In this document: positions 9,046-18,717 of the stretch, piece by piece
Layout: the number at the start of each line of letters is the position of its first letter
Numbering within the stretch: the first letter of the stretch is position 1
Origin: UBA2336 sp031395485
GTDB taxonomy: Bacteria > Bacteroidota > Bacteroidia > Cytophagales > Cyclobacteriaceae
Assembly (NCBI GenBank): GCA_031395485.1
Contig: JANNUS010000011.1
Coordinates: forward strand, 43,762-107,761
Reading direction: 5' to 3'
Length of the DNA: 64,000 nt
Program-made: the position numbers and the translations under genes
The notes under the pieces: generated by a model
Seen by the model: only the letters and a program-made list of their open reading frames with translations
The model's database searches: none
What the model was told of the DNA's origin: nothing

Positions 9046-9546
9046 ATGAACATACGCGTAGGCATGGGTTTCGATGTACATGAACTTGAAGAGGGGAAAC
9101 TGTTTTACCTTGGAGGCATCGAATTAAAAGAAGCGGCAAAAGGAGCGGTTGGCCATTCGGATGCCGATGTGCTGATTCACGCAATTTGCGATGCCTTACT
9201 CGGTGCTGCTAACTTACGCGATATTGGTTTCCATTTTTCTAACACAGATGCAAGGTGGAAGGGAAAGGACAGTAAGTATTTTTTGAAAGAAGTTACGAGG
9301 ATGTTAGCGGAGACTAATTGGAAAATTGGAAATGTAGATTGTACTGTTTGTTTAGAGAACCCAAAAATAAACCCGCATGTGCAGGAGATGAAAAGGGTAT
9401 TGGCTCCTCTTTTGAATATTATGGAAGACGCTATCTCTATAAAAGCTACAACAAATGAGAAGCTGGGTTATGTTGGTAGGGAAGAAGGCGTTTGTGCGTA
9501 TGCAGTGGTGTTGATTCATAAAACGGAACCTTACTCATCATTTTGA
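9046..9546 (+). CDS. ispF: 2-C-methyl-D-erythritol 2,4-cyclodiphosphate synthase
   Basis: IspF of the MEP isoprenoid pathway, 166 residues, the usual length. It cyclises CDP-ME-2-phosphate to MEcPP with release of CMP. The metal-binding FDVH (Asp10, His12) is at the N-terminus, then LGGI, GHSDADVLIHAICDALLGA, DIGFHF and the KATTNEKLGYVGREEG segment. It sits 44 bases after the M16 protease and 22 bases before mnmD on the same strand, so the three may be co-transcribed. Confidence 0.97.
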   Translation: MNIRVGMGFDVHELEEGKLFYLGGIELKEAAKGAVGHSDADVLIHAICDALLGAANLRDIGFHFSNTDARWKGKDSKYFLKEVTRMLAETNWKIGNVDCTVCLENPKINPHVQEMKRVLAPLLNIMEDAISIKATTNEKLGYVGREEGVCAYAVVLIHKTEPYSSF

Positions 9547-9568
9547 GGCACTCAAAACAACTAAACGA

Positions 9569-10249
9569 ATGTCAGGTAAACTCCTAATGCCTGATGTGTT
9601 GCTCATCACCACTTCAGATGGTTCGCACACGCTCTTAAATACATCTCTGAATGAAACATATCACTCGATGCATGGAGCACTCCAAGAGTCAGAACATGTA
9701 TTCATTAAGCATGGGCTAGATGTCGTTAGCAAGAAATCACCAATTCATATTCTGGAAGTTGGATTTGGAACAGGATTAAATGCCTTATTAACTCTTCATC
9801 AAGCAAATATCAAGAACGTCACAATTCAGTATACAACGCTGGAGGCATTTCCGATAGAAGAAAACATCTGGTCTATGCTGAACTATGTTGCGTCTGCCGA
9901 TTCAAAAGAACAATTCGAAAAAATTCATCGGGCTAAGTGGAGTCAGCTCGAAAATATTTTTCCCAATTTTAAATTAAGAAAGCTTCACACAACCCTTCAA
10001 CAGATTGTGTTGGAAATAAATTATTACGATTTGATTTATTTTGATGCCTTTGCTCCGAATAAACAACCAGAAATGTGGGAGTTACCCATGCTTCAAAAAA
10101 TTACAGAAACGATGAAGCCGGGTGGAGTGTTTGTTACCTATTGCGCGAAAGGCCAACTCAAGCGCGATTTAAGAAGTATTGGACTAACTGTAGAAACATT
10201 GCCAGGTCCACCCGGAAAAAGAGAAATGGTAAGGGCGATAAAGAATTAA
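9569..10249 (+). CDS. mnmD: tRNA (mnm5s2U34)-methyltransferase MnmD
   Basis: A 226-residue stand-alone version of the methyltransferase half of E. coli MnmC. It uses S-adenosylmethionine to methylate 5-aminomethyl-2-thiouridine at the wobble base of tRNAs. The SAM-binding loop LEVGFGTGLNALL is at about residues 65-77; the family motif DAFAPNKQPEMW and the ending PGPPGKREMVRA are diagnostic. The FAD oxidase half of MnmC is absent, as is common in this phylum. It lies 22 bases after ispF. Confidence 0.93.
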   Translation: MSGKLLMPDVLLITTSDGSHTLLNTSLNETYHSMHGALQESEHVFIKHGLDVVSKKSPIHILEVGFGTGLNALLTLHQANIKNVTIQYTTLEAFPIEENIWSMLNYVASADSKEQFEKIHRAKWSQLENIFPNFKLRKLHTTLQQIVLEINYYDLIYFDAFAPNKQPEMWELPMLQKITETMKPGGVFVTYCAKGQLKRDLRSIGLTVETLPGPPGKREMVRAIKN

Positions 10250-10373
10250 AGCCGTTACTGGTATCGAGGGCTTTAGAGGCTTCTTTTTGCAACTGATCTG
10301 GAATCCATATTCCGCGATAAGCAAGACGAAAAAGGATTGTACTTTTAGGCAACGAATATCCATCGATCATCGT

Positions 10374-13300
10374 ATGAAATCAATTCTCTCAGCGCTATTT
10401 CTATTATTTCCAATCCTCCTGTTTAGTCAGGAGCTAGAGACCGTCATACAGAAAGGTCATGATCAGCGTGTGTTGGCAGTGGCCGTTAGTCCTGATAGCA
10501 ATTATGTTGCTACCGGAAGCCGCGACCGCACGGTAAAGCTTTGGGAGCTTAGTACCGGAAGGGAAGTTAGAAATTTTTTAGGGCATGATGGAAGCATCAA
10601 TGGAATTGTGTTCTCCACCGATGGAAAATTTATTCTCACCAGTTGTAGCGATCAGACAGCAAAAATTTGGGAAGTGGAAACCGGAAAGAATATTTTCACT
10701 ACCGAGCATACAACCAAACTCTTAACCGAGGTTGCGATTAGCCCCGATATGAAATTTTTTGTCGTAGCCGGATACGATGATGAAGCCACTGTATATTCAT
10801 GGGCAACAAAAAAAATAATTACTAAACTAAAAGTAAACGCAGATCAGGGAGCTGGTTATGGTGTTCACCTCATCTTCTCGCCCGACAGCAAATGGCTTGG
10901 CGTTGGGGAAGACAATTACACTTCAACTATTTATAACACCACCACGTGGGAAAACAGCAACACCTTTAAAAAAGAAGAAGGCTGGTGTGGAGGTTGCGCT
11001 ACGTGGGTTGCATTTAGTGCCGATAGCAAATCATTGTTGATGGCTTCCAACAAAGGGCCTGTTAAAAAATATGATCTTCAGTCGGGAAAGTTAATCGTTC
11101 AATACACCGAAAAAATTGAAGATCTAGCAGGGCTTCAATTTAGCAAGAACGAGCAGCAGATCGTGGCCATCACAAAAGAAGAAATTATTTTTTGGGATAA
11201 CGCGACAGGAAAAGAAATCGAAAGAATTAAACCCAGGTTAGAAGCGGAAATCAATGACGCCAGCCTTTCTAATACAGGTTCTAAAATTCTGTTGGCCTGT
11301 GAAAATAATACTACGGTAATTTGGGACATCAACACACAAAAAACTACGGGCATCTTAACGGGAATTTTGAATGAGCGTGACAAAGGAAACATCAACTATG
11401 ATCCAAACTCCTACTGGGAGTCGCACATTGCTAAATACATACGGCTGAAAAATACAGTGCTAATCACCAACGATGGCCAGTCGTTGATCAAAGGAAAATT
11501 TGGAACAAAGTTAAAACGCTGGAACATTGCCTCAGGACAAACCGAAATGGAATATGTAGGCCACAAAAAAGCAGTGCTTTGTTATGTGCTCACGGCCGAT
11601 GGAAAAACGATGATCTCCGGTGGTGGTGATGGCTATATTATTTTTTGGGATGTAGCAACCGGTGACTCGCTGCGGTCGATTAAAGCACATCGTGAACCGA
11701 TTTTTGATATTCAACTCACGCACGATGAAACCAGCATACTAACCGGAAGTTGGGATGGCAACATGAAAGTTCATGATTTCAAATCCGGTAAAATGATAAC
11801 CAATATTGATTTAGAAAATTCGTCCGCCTTCAGCTTACAATTCAGCGCCAACGATCTATATATTTTCACAGCCCATTTGGGTAAGTCATTATCTATGCGT
11901 GAAATCGACACTAAAGAAGTCGTGCGCAACTTTGTAGGCCACAGCGATATAGTTTCTTCCATCAGACTTAATAATGACGGAACAAAATTACTCAGTGCAA
12001 GCTGGGATGGCTCCATCCGTTTGTGGAATGTAGCCACCGGGCTTATGGATAAAAAATTCTCGGGCCATCTCGGGGCTGTGCACATTGCCATCTTCGATCA
12101 TGTTAATCAACATATTTTTAGTGGAGGAATAGACCGAACAATACGCATGTGGAATGTGAATACTTCGAAGGTGGTCAAAACATTTGAAGGTCATCAGGCG
12201 GAAGTCACCTCCATTTTGTTAAGTAAAGATGGAAAGATGCTGATCACGCATGCTACCGATGGCGTTACTAAATTTTGGGATTTAGAAACCGGAAAAGAAT
12301 TTTTTGAGCATATTCAAATAGGAGCGCGCGACTGGATGGCCAAAACTCCGGATGGATACTTCACGGGGACAGAGGGTGCACGAAAATCTATTCACTATGT
12401 AAGCGGAATGAAAACGTATTCGGTAGACCAGTTCTTTAATGAATTTTATCGCCCGGATTTACTCCCGAAATTTTTTAAAAGTCGCGGTGAAGTTAAAACA
12501 GCTCCCGGTTTGCAAGGAAAATTGAAATCTTCTCAGCCTCCTACTATTAAAGTGGCCGCCATTCTAAATGTCGATCCGCTATTAATTGATTTGTATGTTA
12601 AGATTACGAACAATGGAGCAGGGGTTTCTAAACTCAAACTCTTTCACAACGGGAAAAATATTCCGATTAACGTTGCCACGTTGAATTTGCCCACCAATAC
12701 GGGTGGCTCTACCGTATACAAACAAACCATTAACCTGATTGGCGGCACGAATACGTTTAGTGCTTCGGCTTCCAATGCTGACAACATTGAATCGGATCCA
12801 CACACAATAGAAGTGTATGCCGATCACAGTACCAAAAGTGCTACCTGTTATGTTTTGGCCGTAGGTATTAACACATACAAAAACCCCAAGCTTAGTCTGA
12901 ACTATGCCAAGCCTGATGCGGAATCGTTTGGAGAAATAATGGGCGGCAAGGGTAGCACTCTTTATAAAAAGATGGATATACATGTGCTCTATAATGAAGA
13001 GGCTACACGCGAAAGGATAGTTGGTAAACTTGAAGAGCTCGCGGCCAAAGTTCATTCTAATGATGTTTTTATTTTCTATTATGCCGGCCATGGTACAATG
13101 GTTGACAATCAATTCTATTTTGTGCCGACCGAAGGCAGCAGACTGTATGATGCGAAGTCGTTACAAAAAGATGCTATCGAAGCTTCTGTTTTGCAGGATA
13201 AATTCAAAGACATTCAAGCGTTGAAACAACTCATTATTATGGATGCTTGTCAATCAGGTGGATCCGTAGAGTTGCTCGCTACCCGTGGCGCTGCCGAAGA

Positions 13301-13601
13301 GAAAGCGATTGCTCAGCTTTCACGTAGTGCCGGCATCCATGTTATGGCCTCTGCCGGAAGCGAGCAGTTTGCCACCGAATTTGACCAATTAGGTCACGGA
13401 CTTTTTACGTATGTATTGATTCAGGCCTTGCAAGGTGCGGCCGATGGCGCACCCAAAGATGGTAAAGTGACGATCTACGAACTCAAATCTTACCTGGATG
13501 ATCAGATGCCCGAGGTAACACGAAAGCTAAAGGGCAAACCACAATACCCGTATACGTTTTCAAGAGGACATGACTTTCCGCTGGTGATTGATCAGGATTG
13601 A
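10374..13601 (+). CDS. Exported WD40-repeat protein with C-terminal caspase (C14) domain
   Basis: A 1075-residue protein. A signal peptide (MKSILSALFLLFPILLFSQ) fixes the ATG at 10374. About residues 25-640 contain many WD40 blades (for example SRDRTVKLWE, CSDQTAKIWE, SWDGSIRLWN, GIDRTIRMWN), enough for two propellers. A linker with DWMAKTPDGYFTGTEGA and an Ig-like stretch follows. Residues 835-1075 form a caspase-like domain with catalytic His906 in YYAGHG and Cys959 in MDACQSGG. Such metacaspase/orthocaspase proteins cleave after basic residues, but targets in bacteria are mostly unknown. The signal peptide places the WD40 and protease parts outside the cytoplasm. The gene stands alone between housekeeping genes. 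Confidence 0.9.
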   Translation: MKSILSALFLLFPILLFSQELETVIQKGHDQRVLAVAVSPDSNYVATGSRDRTVKLWELSTGREVRNFLGHDGSINGIVFSTDGKFILTSCSDQTAKIWEVETGKNIFTTEHTTKLLTEVAISPDMKFFVVAGYDDEATVYSWATKKIITKLKVNADQGAGYGVHLIFSPDSKWLGVGEDNYTSTIYNTTTWENSNTFKKEEGWCGGCATWVAFSADSKSLLMASNKGPVKKYDLQSGKLIVQYTEKIEDLAGLQFSKNEQQIVAITKEEIIFWDNATGKEIERIKPRLEAEINDASLSNTGSKILLACENNTTVIWDINTQKTTGILTGILNERDKGNINYDPNSYWESHIAKYIRLKNTVLITNDGQSLIKGKFGTKLKRWNIASGQTEMEYVGHKKAVLCYVLTADGKTMISGGGDGYIIFWDVATGDSLRSIKAHREPIFDIQLTHDETSILTGSWDGNMKVHDFKSGKMITNIDLENSSAFSLQFSANDLYIFTAHLGKSLSMREIDTKEVVRNFVGHSDIVSSIRLNNDGTKLLSASWDGSIRLWNVATGLMDKKFSGHLGAVHIAIFDHVNQHIFSGGIDRTIRMWNVNTSKVVKTFEGHQAEVTSILLSKDGKMLITHATDGVTKFWDLETGKEFFEHIQIGARDWMAKTPDGYFTGTEGARKSIHYVSGMKTYSVDQFFNEFYRPDLLPKFFKSRGEVKTAPGLQGKLKSSQPPTIKVAAILNVDPLLIDLYVKITNNGAGVSKLKLFHNGKNIPINVATLNLPTNTGGSTVYKQTINLIGGTNTFSASASNADNIESDPHTIEVYADHSTKSATCYVLAVGINTYKNPKLSLNYAKPDAESFGEIMGGKGSTLYKKMDIHVLYNEEATRERIVGKLEELAAKVHSNDVFIFYYAGHGTMVDNQFYFVPTEGSRLYDAKSLQKDAIEASVLQDKFKDIQALKQLIIMDACQSGGSVELLATRGAAEEKAIAQLSRSAGIHVMASAGSEQFATEFDQLGHGLFTYVLIQALQGAADGAPKDGKVTIYELKSYLDDQMPEVTRKLKGKPQYPYTFSRGHDFPLVIDQD

Positions 13602-14167
13602 AATACCCGGTATTGTGCTGGTGTGATTATACCATCGAGTTTTATGTCGTTTTCATCAGTTGGTATTTTTTCAATTGAAGGGAAAAATGAAAGCCCTATT
13701 TTTTGAATTTTAGCAGAGCACAATTTTAAAAATCGATCGTAGTACCCTTTACCATAACCGATACGATGACCGTGTTCATCGAAAACTAGTAGCGGAACAA
13801 GCACCATATCAATTTTCTCTGGTTCTGTTGGAATGCCCTGCTTAGGTTCCTGAATACCCCATTCATTTGTTGCGAGTTGATGAAGCCCTTCAAAATAGAA
13901 ATTTTCAAGTTCTTCTGTTCGGTTATTTACTTTCGGAATGGAAATCCGGATGTGTGGATATTCTCTGCGTATGCGATCGATAATAAGCCACGTATCTGGT
14001 TCTTTCTTGGAAGTAATGGGCAGAAACGTGTGAAGTACCTTGATGAACGAAAGTTCAATGTTCGCAAAGAAGTTTTGATAAAGTTGAAAACTGAGTTGTG
14101 AGTACTCAGCCTCTGATAACGCCTGACGTTTTTTTAAGTAGATTTTTCTAAGCTCCTGTTTAGTCAT
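13592..14167 (-). CDS. 5-formyltetrahydrofolate cyclo-ligase
   Basis: A 191-residue enzyme that converts 5-formyl-THF to 5,10-methenyl-THF with ATP. It begins TKQELRKIYLKKRQALS, the typical basic helix. It has the folate-binding LVPLLVFDEHGHRIGYGKGYYDRFL block, of which GYGKGYYDR is the family hallmark. Its 5' end overlaps the bshC stop by 8 bases, so it is translated from the same message. Its 3' end overlaps the convergent WD40-caspase gene by 10 bases. Confidence 0.94.
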   Translation of the reverse strand: MTKQELRKIYLKKRQALSEAEYSQLSFQLYQNFFANIELSFIKVLHTFLPITSKKEPDTWLIIDRIRREYPHIRISIPKVNNRTEELENFYFEGLHQLATNEWGIQEPKQGIPTEPEKIDMVLVPLLVFDEHGHRIGYGKGYYDRFLKLCSAKIQKIGLSFFPSIEKIPTDENDIKLDGIITPAQYRVFQS

Positions 14168-15728
14168 TGTACACGAGTACGTTGAAACTAAAGTTGAACG
14201 GATCGAAGTTCTGAATCAATTTTTGGATGAACTGCGGATCCTGTAAATAGAAATTCAAAAAATTATCGGTGCGCTCCTGAAGTCCGCCACCGGGGAACAG
14301 GGAATCTTTCACAGCCTCAACTTGTTTCAGTTTATCAGTCTGAAATCGCTTTTCGGCTTTTAATAATTTACTTTCAATTTTCTCCAGACTTTTCATTGCA
14401 CGTTGTGTTTCGGCTCCCACGAACGGGCCAAGTGTTTTGTCGAGAGTTTCGGCTTGTTCGCGAATAGTCTTAAAATAATTTTCAATTCCCTCCTTTTCAC
14501 CATTAAGTTTAAGCTTGTGCTGAGCGAATTTTAACGTGAAGTGATTGATCAAAGCGCTTTTTTCCTGAAAGAAATCTTTTAACGACAACTCCGTTTTTTT
14601 TAGTTTTCGCTGAGTAGGTGCATCCATAACCATGGCAAAGTTGCGCGGCATGAGTATTGGGAACGGAGTATTATAATGCTTGAATACATCTTTCAATTGC
14701 AACCAATAAACGACTTCAGCCGGGCCGCCAACGTAAGCCAGGTTAGGAAGTATTGTTTCCTGATAAAGCGGACGCAAAATAACATTCGGACTAAATTTTT
14801 CCGGTTCAGATTCGATAAGCGAACTGATTTGTTGTTTCGAAAACCTAAGCGAAGAGTCTACAACGGTATAGGTATCTCCTTCTTTTTCAAGCCTTCCGCG
14901 CAACTCATTTTCCAAATAAAAAAAATTTACATCACGGCAGAAAATCTGAGGCTTGTAACCAATTTTTTTTAACTCAATGTTGGTGTTGTCAACAAGTTTT
15001 TTTGATGTGTGATTTTCGAGATCATCTTTAATTACTGTTGTGAAGAGGGTTTTCAATGCGCGGGAATCGGCATCGACAACAACCAATCCGGTTGTTCCAA
15101 AAATTTGATTTACATAATGCCGCACGGCATTGCTTAGCGAAGTATTTTTAAGATATGCTTCTTTAAAAATGGAGATATCACCTGGAACTTCTTTTAAAAG
15201 AGTTTCAAGTTCTTTGGGGTTAAATCGGCCAACAGCGCCTTTCTGATTTGTGTCCCAAGTATATTTTTTACCCTGCAACTTAAAATACTTGATCTCCTCA
15301 AAGTCATGATCTTCGGAAGCCATCCAATACACAGGCACGAAATTGTATTCTGGATAGGCCTCTTTTAATTTCTTGCAAAGATTAATGACGGTGACAATTT
15401 TATAAATGAAATATAAGGGCCCGGTGAAAATGTTTAGTTGATGGCCGGTTGTGACGGTGAATGTTTTTGTATCACCGAGTACTTCAATGTTATTTTTTAC
15501 CGATTCAGAAAGGGAATAATTTTTATACTGTTCCTGAAGTGTTTTTACGAGTACTTCACGGTTGTGTTGTGAGAAAGAGTTCGATTTATCTTTTATCTGA
15601 TCCTTGAAACTTTCAAGTTTCGGAGAGCGATTGTAGAAATTTGTTAGCTGCTGATTGGGTTGAATGTAATCAAGGAAGAAGGGAGTAAACGCATTTGTTT
15701 CAGTCAGCGAGATTTTTTGCAGCTCCAT
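14160..15728 (-). CDS. bshC: Bacillithiol biosynthesis cysteine-adding enzyme BshC
   Basis: A 522-residue BshC, the last enzyme of bacillithiol synthesis, which joins cysteine to glucosaminyl-malate. Family marks are TTGHQLNIFTGPLYFIYK at about residues 95-112, PVYWMASEDHDFEEI, and NVILRPLYQETILPNLAYVGGPAEVVYWLQL in the centre, followed by a C-terminal coiled coil rich in Lys, Glu and Gln. It is the first gene of a two-gene unit with the cyclo-ligase. With YtxJ at 2788 it shows that this organism uses bacillithiol as its low-molecular-weight thiol. Confidence 0.95.
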   Translation of the reverse strand: MELQKISLTETNAFTPFFLDYIQPNQQLTNFYNRSPKLESFKDQIKDKSNSFSQHNREVLVKTLQEQYKNYSLSESVKNNIEVLGDTKTFTVTTGHQLNIFTGPLYFIYKIVTVINLCKKLKEAYPEYNFVPVYWMASEDHDFEEIKYFKLQGKKYTWDTNQKGAVGRFNPKELETLLKEVPGDISIFKEAYLKNTSLSNAVRHYVNQIFGTTGLVVVDADSRALKTLFTTVIKDDLENHTSKKLVDNTNIELKKIGYKPQIFCRDVNFFYLENELRGRLEKEGDTYTVVDSSLRFSKQQISSLIESEPEKFSPNVILRPLYQETILPNLAYVGGPAEVVYWLQLKDVFKHYNTPFPILMPRNFAMVMDAPTQRKLKKTELSLKDFFQEKSALINHFTLKFAQHKLKLNGEKEGIENYFKTIREQAETLDKTLGPFVGAETQRAMKSLEKIESKLLKAEKRFQTDKLKQVEAVKDSLFPGGGLQERTDNFLNFYLQDPQFIQKLIQNFDPFNFSFNVLVYND

Positions 15729-15797
15729 ATCAACAACAAATACTTGTTTGAATAGACATACCCGAATAACGACAATTATGAGATAAAGTTCAGGAAG

Positions 15798-17108
15798 TTA
15801 CACAACCTCACCCGTCAGGTCAAATTCGGTAGCCTGGGTAATTTTTACGTTAACGAAATCCCCTATTCGAATGTAATTTTCTTTCCCATCGATAATCACC
15901 TCATTGTCGACTTCGGGCGAGTCAAATTCGGTGCGGCCAATAAAATCCCCACCTTCTTTACGGTCTATTAGTACTTTTTGAGTACAGCCAATTTTCTGCT
16001 GATTTAGCTCCAGTGAAATACCTTGCTGCAACTCCATCACGGCATCTGTTCGTTGTTGCTTTACCTCGCTTGGTACATCATCGGCCATCGAATAGGCATG
16101 TGTGTTTTCTTCGTGAGAGTACGCAAAGACTCCGAGCCTGTCGAAACGGGATCTTTCAATGAAAGTCATCATTTCTTCGAAATCCTTTTCGGTTTCTCCG
16201 GGATGTCCCGCGATCATCGTGGTGCGAATGGCAATGCCCGGTACTTTTTCACGAATGGTTTGTAAAAGTTGCTCAGTTTTTTCACGCGTTGTGCCTCTGC
16301 GCATAATTTTTAACATGTTCGAGGAACCATGTTGCAACGGAATGTCGAGATACTTGCAAATGTTAGAGCGCTCGGCCATTACGTCCAGTGCATCCATCGG
16401 AAATCCGGTTGGAAAAGCATAGTGTAATCGAATCCATTCGATACCTTCTACATCCGAAAGTTTTTTTAATAACTCCGATAAGTTTCTTTTTTTATAGAGG
16501 TCCAAACCATAATATGTAGAGTCTTGCGCAATGAGCAGTAATTCTTTAGTTCCGCCTTTAGCGAGGTTCTTTGCTTCTAGCACTAATTCTTCCATTGGGC
16601 GTGATAGGTGGTTGCCGCGCATTAGGGGTATGGCACAAAACGAGCACGGTCTGTCGCATCCTTCCGAGATTTTCAAGTATGCGAAATGACTGGGATTAGT
16701 TAAAATCCGTTCTCCAACAAGTTCATGTTTGTAGTCAGCTTTGAAAACCTTTAATAATCGGGAAAGATCACGCGTTCCAAACCAAGCATCCACTTCCGGT
16801 ATCTCTTTTTCAAGATCATCTTTGTAGCGCTGTGAGAGGCATCCGGTAACATAGACTTTGTCTACAATGCCCTCTTCTTTGGCATCCACATATCGTAAAA
16901 TGGTATCGATGGATTCTTGTTTAGCATTATCAATAAAACCACAGGTATTGATTACCACTACATTGGCATCATCTTTCGCAGATTCGTGAACGACATCAAT
17001 CCCGTTACCTCGCAATTGCGTGAGTAGCACTTCAGAGTCCACCAGATTTTTTGAGCATCCTAGTGTAACGATATTTACTTTTGTTTTGGTGTTTCCCTTA
17101 GTTTTCAC
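15798..17108 (-). CDS. rimO: Ribosomal protein S12 methylthiotransferase RimO
   Basis: A 436-residue radical-SAM methylthiotransferase that adds a methylthio group to the conserved Asp of ribosomal protein S12. The N-terminal MTTase domain has three cluster cysteines (TLGCSKN, NTCGFID, TGCLSQ). The radical-SAM motif CxxxCxxC is in SEGCDRPCSFCAIP. A TRAM domain closes the chain. LGCSKNLVDSE favours RimO over MiaB. The start is GTG at 17108; no in-frame ATG precedes the first cluster cysteine. Confidence 0.96.
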   Translation of the reverse strand: MKTKGNTKTKVNIVTLGCSKNLVDSEVLLTQLRGNGIDVVHESAKDDANVVVINTCGFIDNAKQESIDTILRYVDAKEEGIVDKVYVTGCLSQRYKDDLEKEIPEVDAWFGTRDLSRLLKVFKADYKHELVGERILTNPSHFAYLKISEGCDRPCSFCAIPLMRGNHLSRPMEELVLEAKNLAKGGTKELLLIAQDSTYYGLDLYKKRNLSELLKKLSDVEGIEWIRLHYAFPTGFPMDALDVMAERSNICKYLDIPLQHGSSNMLKIMRRGTTREKTEQLLQTIREKVPGIAIRTTMIAGHPGETEKDFEEMMTFIERSRFDRLGVFAYSHEENTHAYSMADDVPSEVKQQRTDAVMELQQGISLELNQQKIGCTQKVLIDRKEGGDFIGRTEFDSPEVDNEVIIDGKENYIRIGDFVNVKITQATEFDLTGEVV

Positions 17109-17220
17109 TTCATCCCCGTTTTAGGCTTGCAAAATTACTAAAAATAAACGGCCTACAGGTTTCGCCTTGGTGTTCAAAAAGTATCTTTACGACTTCGAAT
17201 ATAGAGTAGCCAAGCAAAAG

Positions 17221-18042
17221 ATGAAGAAAGGTTTGTGGATCGCATTTTTTTTTCTGGCCATGGGGTCATGCCTGGATGAACCGGATTGTTTGGACATGAG
17301 TAATGGGTTCATTGGCATCTCCTTTAAAAAAATGTTTGATGGCAAAGCTGACACCCTGGTTTTTATTGGTGTTCAGTCACCCGAATCGGATAGTATTTTC
17401 TTTTCGTATACGCGCGCAACAGCAATCACACTGCCATTAAATCCGTTTGCTATGCAAACCCGATATGACTTGGAAGGGGTGTATGATACTTATTTTCTTG
17501 AAATGGATTATACGTTAATTACGACTCAATATGTTTCGGAAGATTGCGGTGCCCGGTATATTTTTTCCAATCTCGAGTTTTCAGATCATGATTTTGATTC
17601 GGTAAAGGTTATCACAGACAATTTATTTACTGCAAGTCAAACGAATTTGGAAGTATACCGGTGTCCACGGACTAACCTCACAAAAGTAGCTTTCAGACAA
17701 TTAATTGGCTTAACGGAAAAAGCAGATACCGTTTACCTGAATAATATCTCTGCTGATTATTCAGCACAATTTTTTATCCCGGCCGATACACTGAGCACGC
17801 TCAATCTTCCACTTAATGAGAATGCACCAACCACTACTTTTAATTTTGATTTTAAAGATGGATCATCTCAATCCATTACTTTTAGTTATACCCGTACATC
17901 CTGGAATGATTTTAATACATGGTGCGGAACCCTTACCAGATTTTCAGATTTAAGTACAGTCGCACATGATTTTAGTAGCGCAATAGTACGAAAAGACTCT
18001 ATTCAAGATCCACCACTGACGAATGTCGCGATTTTTAAATAG
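17221..18042 (+). CDS. DUF6452 family lipoprotein
   Basis: A 273-residue predicted lipoprotein. The ATG at 17221 gives a signal peptide ending in the lipobox LAMGSC. The body has a run of beta strands and a cysteine pair-rich pattern (DEPDCLDMSN, SEDCGARYIFS, EVYRCPRTN). Its place directly before a DUF6048 gene, the typical Bacteroidota partner, supports the DUF6452 call, although it is longer than most members I know. The function is unknown; it is probably anchored in the periplasm or on the surface. A possible promoter element TATCTTTA lies about 30 bases upstream of the ATG. Confidence 0.72.
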   Translation: MKKGLWIAFFFLAMGSCLDEPDCLDMSNGFIGISFKKMFDGKADTLVFIGVQSPESDSIFFSYTRATAITLPLNPFAMQTRYDLEGVYDTYFLEMDYTLITTQYVSEDCGARYIFSNLEFSDHDFDSVKVITDNLFTASQTNLEVYRCPRTNLTKVAFRQLIGLTEKADTVYLNNISADYSAQFFIPADTLSTLNLPLNENAPTTTFNFDFKDGSSQSITFSYTRTSWNDFNTWCGTLTRFSDLSTVAHDFSSAIVRKDSIQDPPLTNVAIFK

Positions 18043-18694
18043 CATATTGATCTTCATGCTTGTTGCCACAACTGCTTTGGGGCAGTCTAAGAATGACAGT
18101 ACAGTGATAAAGAAACCAAGTTATCTTCCTACCGGAATTCGGGTGGGTACAGATTTGATCGGTTTGATCCGATCACAAACTGATGATAGTTTTTTGGGGT
18201 ACGAAGTAAATGCGGACGTTGATTTTTATCGTTACTTTTTAGCCGTGGAGGTTGGGCGTTGGGAGCGAAGCTTTTTAACAGATGACGAAAAATATAGTAA
18301 TGAAGGCAATTACTTTAGAATAGGTGTGGATGTTAATTTTTTAAAAAAGGATCCCGATAATAGTATGTTTTTCTTTGGGATGCGATACGGAAGCAGTACG
18401 TACACTGAAAACTTAACGATTATTAACGACCCCGTGTGGGGCCCTGTTGGAACTACGTCCACTAATGCGGATGTACATGCTGGTTGGGGAGAACTTACTA
18501 CCGGGCTGCGCGTGAGAATGTTAAAATTTTTCTGGATGGGATATACTGCACGCTATAAATTTGGGCTGAATATAAATGAGCCGAGCGGATTTGAGTCACA
18601 CGATGTGCCGGGTTATGGCAAAGCCGATAATCAGGCAACCTGGGGATTTAATTATCAGCTTTTATTCAGGATTCCGATTCGAAAACAGAAGTAA
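18023..18694 (+). CDS. DUF6048 family outer-membrane protein
   Basis: A 223-residue protein with a signal peptide (MSRFLNSILIFMLVATTALGQ) followed by a small beta-barrel. Typical segments are GIRVGTDLIGLIRS, GYEVNADVDFYRYFLAVEVG and NYFRIGVDVNFLKK. These fit DUF6048, a Bacteroidota family without known function. It overlaps the preceding DUF6452 lipoprotein gene by 20 bases, so the two are translationally linked and probably act together in the outer membrane. Confidence 0.8.
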   Translation: MSRFLNSILIFMLVATTALGQSKNDSTVIKKPSYLPTGIRVGTDLIGLIRSQTDDSFLGYEVNADVDFYRYFLAVEVGRWERSFLTDDEKYSNEGNYFRIGVDVNFLKKDPDNSMFFFGMRYGSSTYTENLTIINDPVWGPVGTTSTNADVHAGWGELTTGLRVRMLKFFWMGYTARYKFGLNINEPSGFESHDVPGYGKADNQATWGFNYQLLFRIPIRKQK

Positions 18695-18717
18695 AAACCA
18701 ACTGTGTTCTAATTGAC

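Noticed and set aside
10374..13601. WD40-caspase as part of an anti-phage defence island
   Set aside because: Flanking genes are housekeeping (mnmD, cyclo-ligase, bshC), no other defence gene is present, and the protein is exported.
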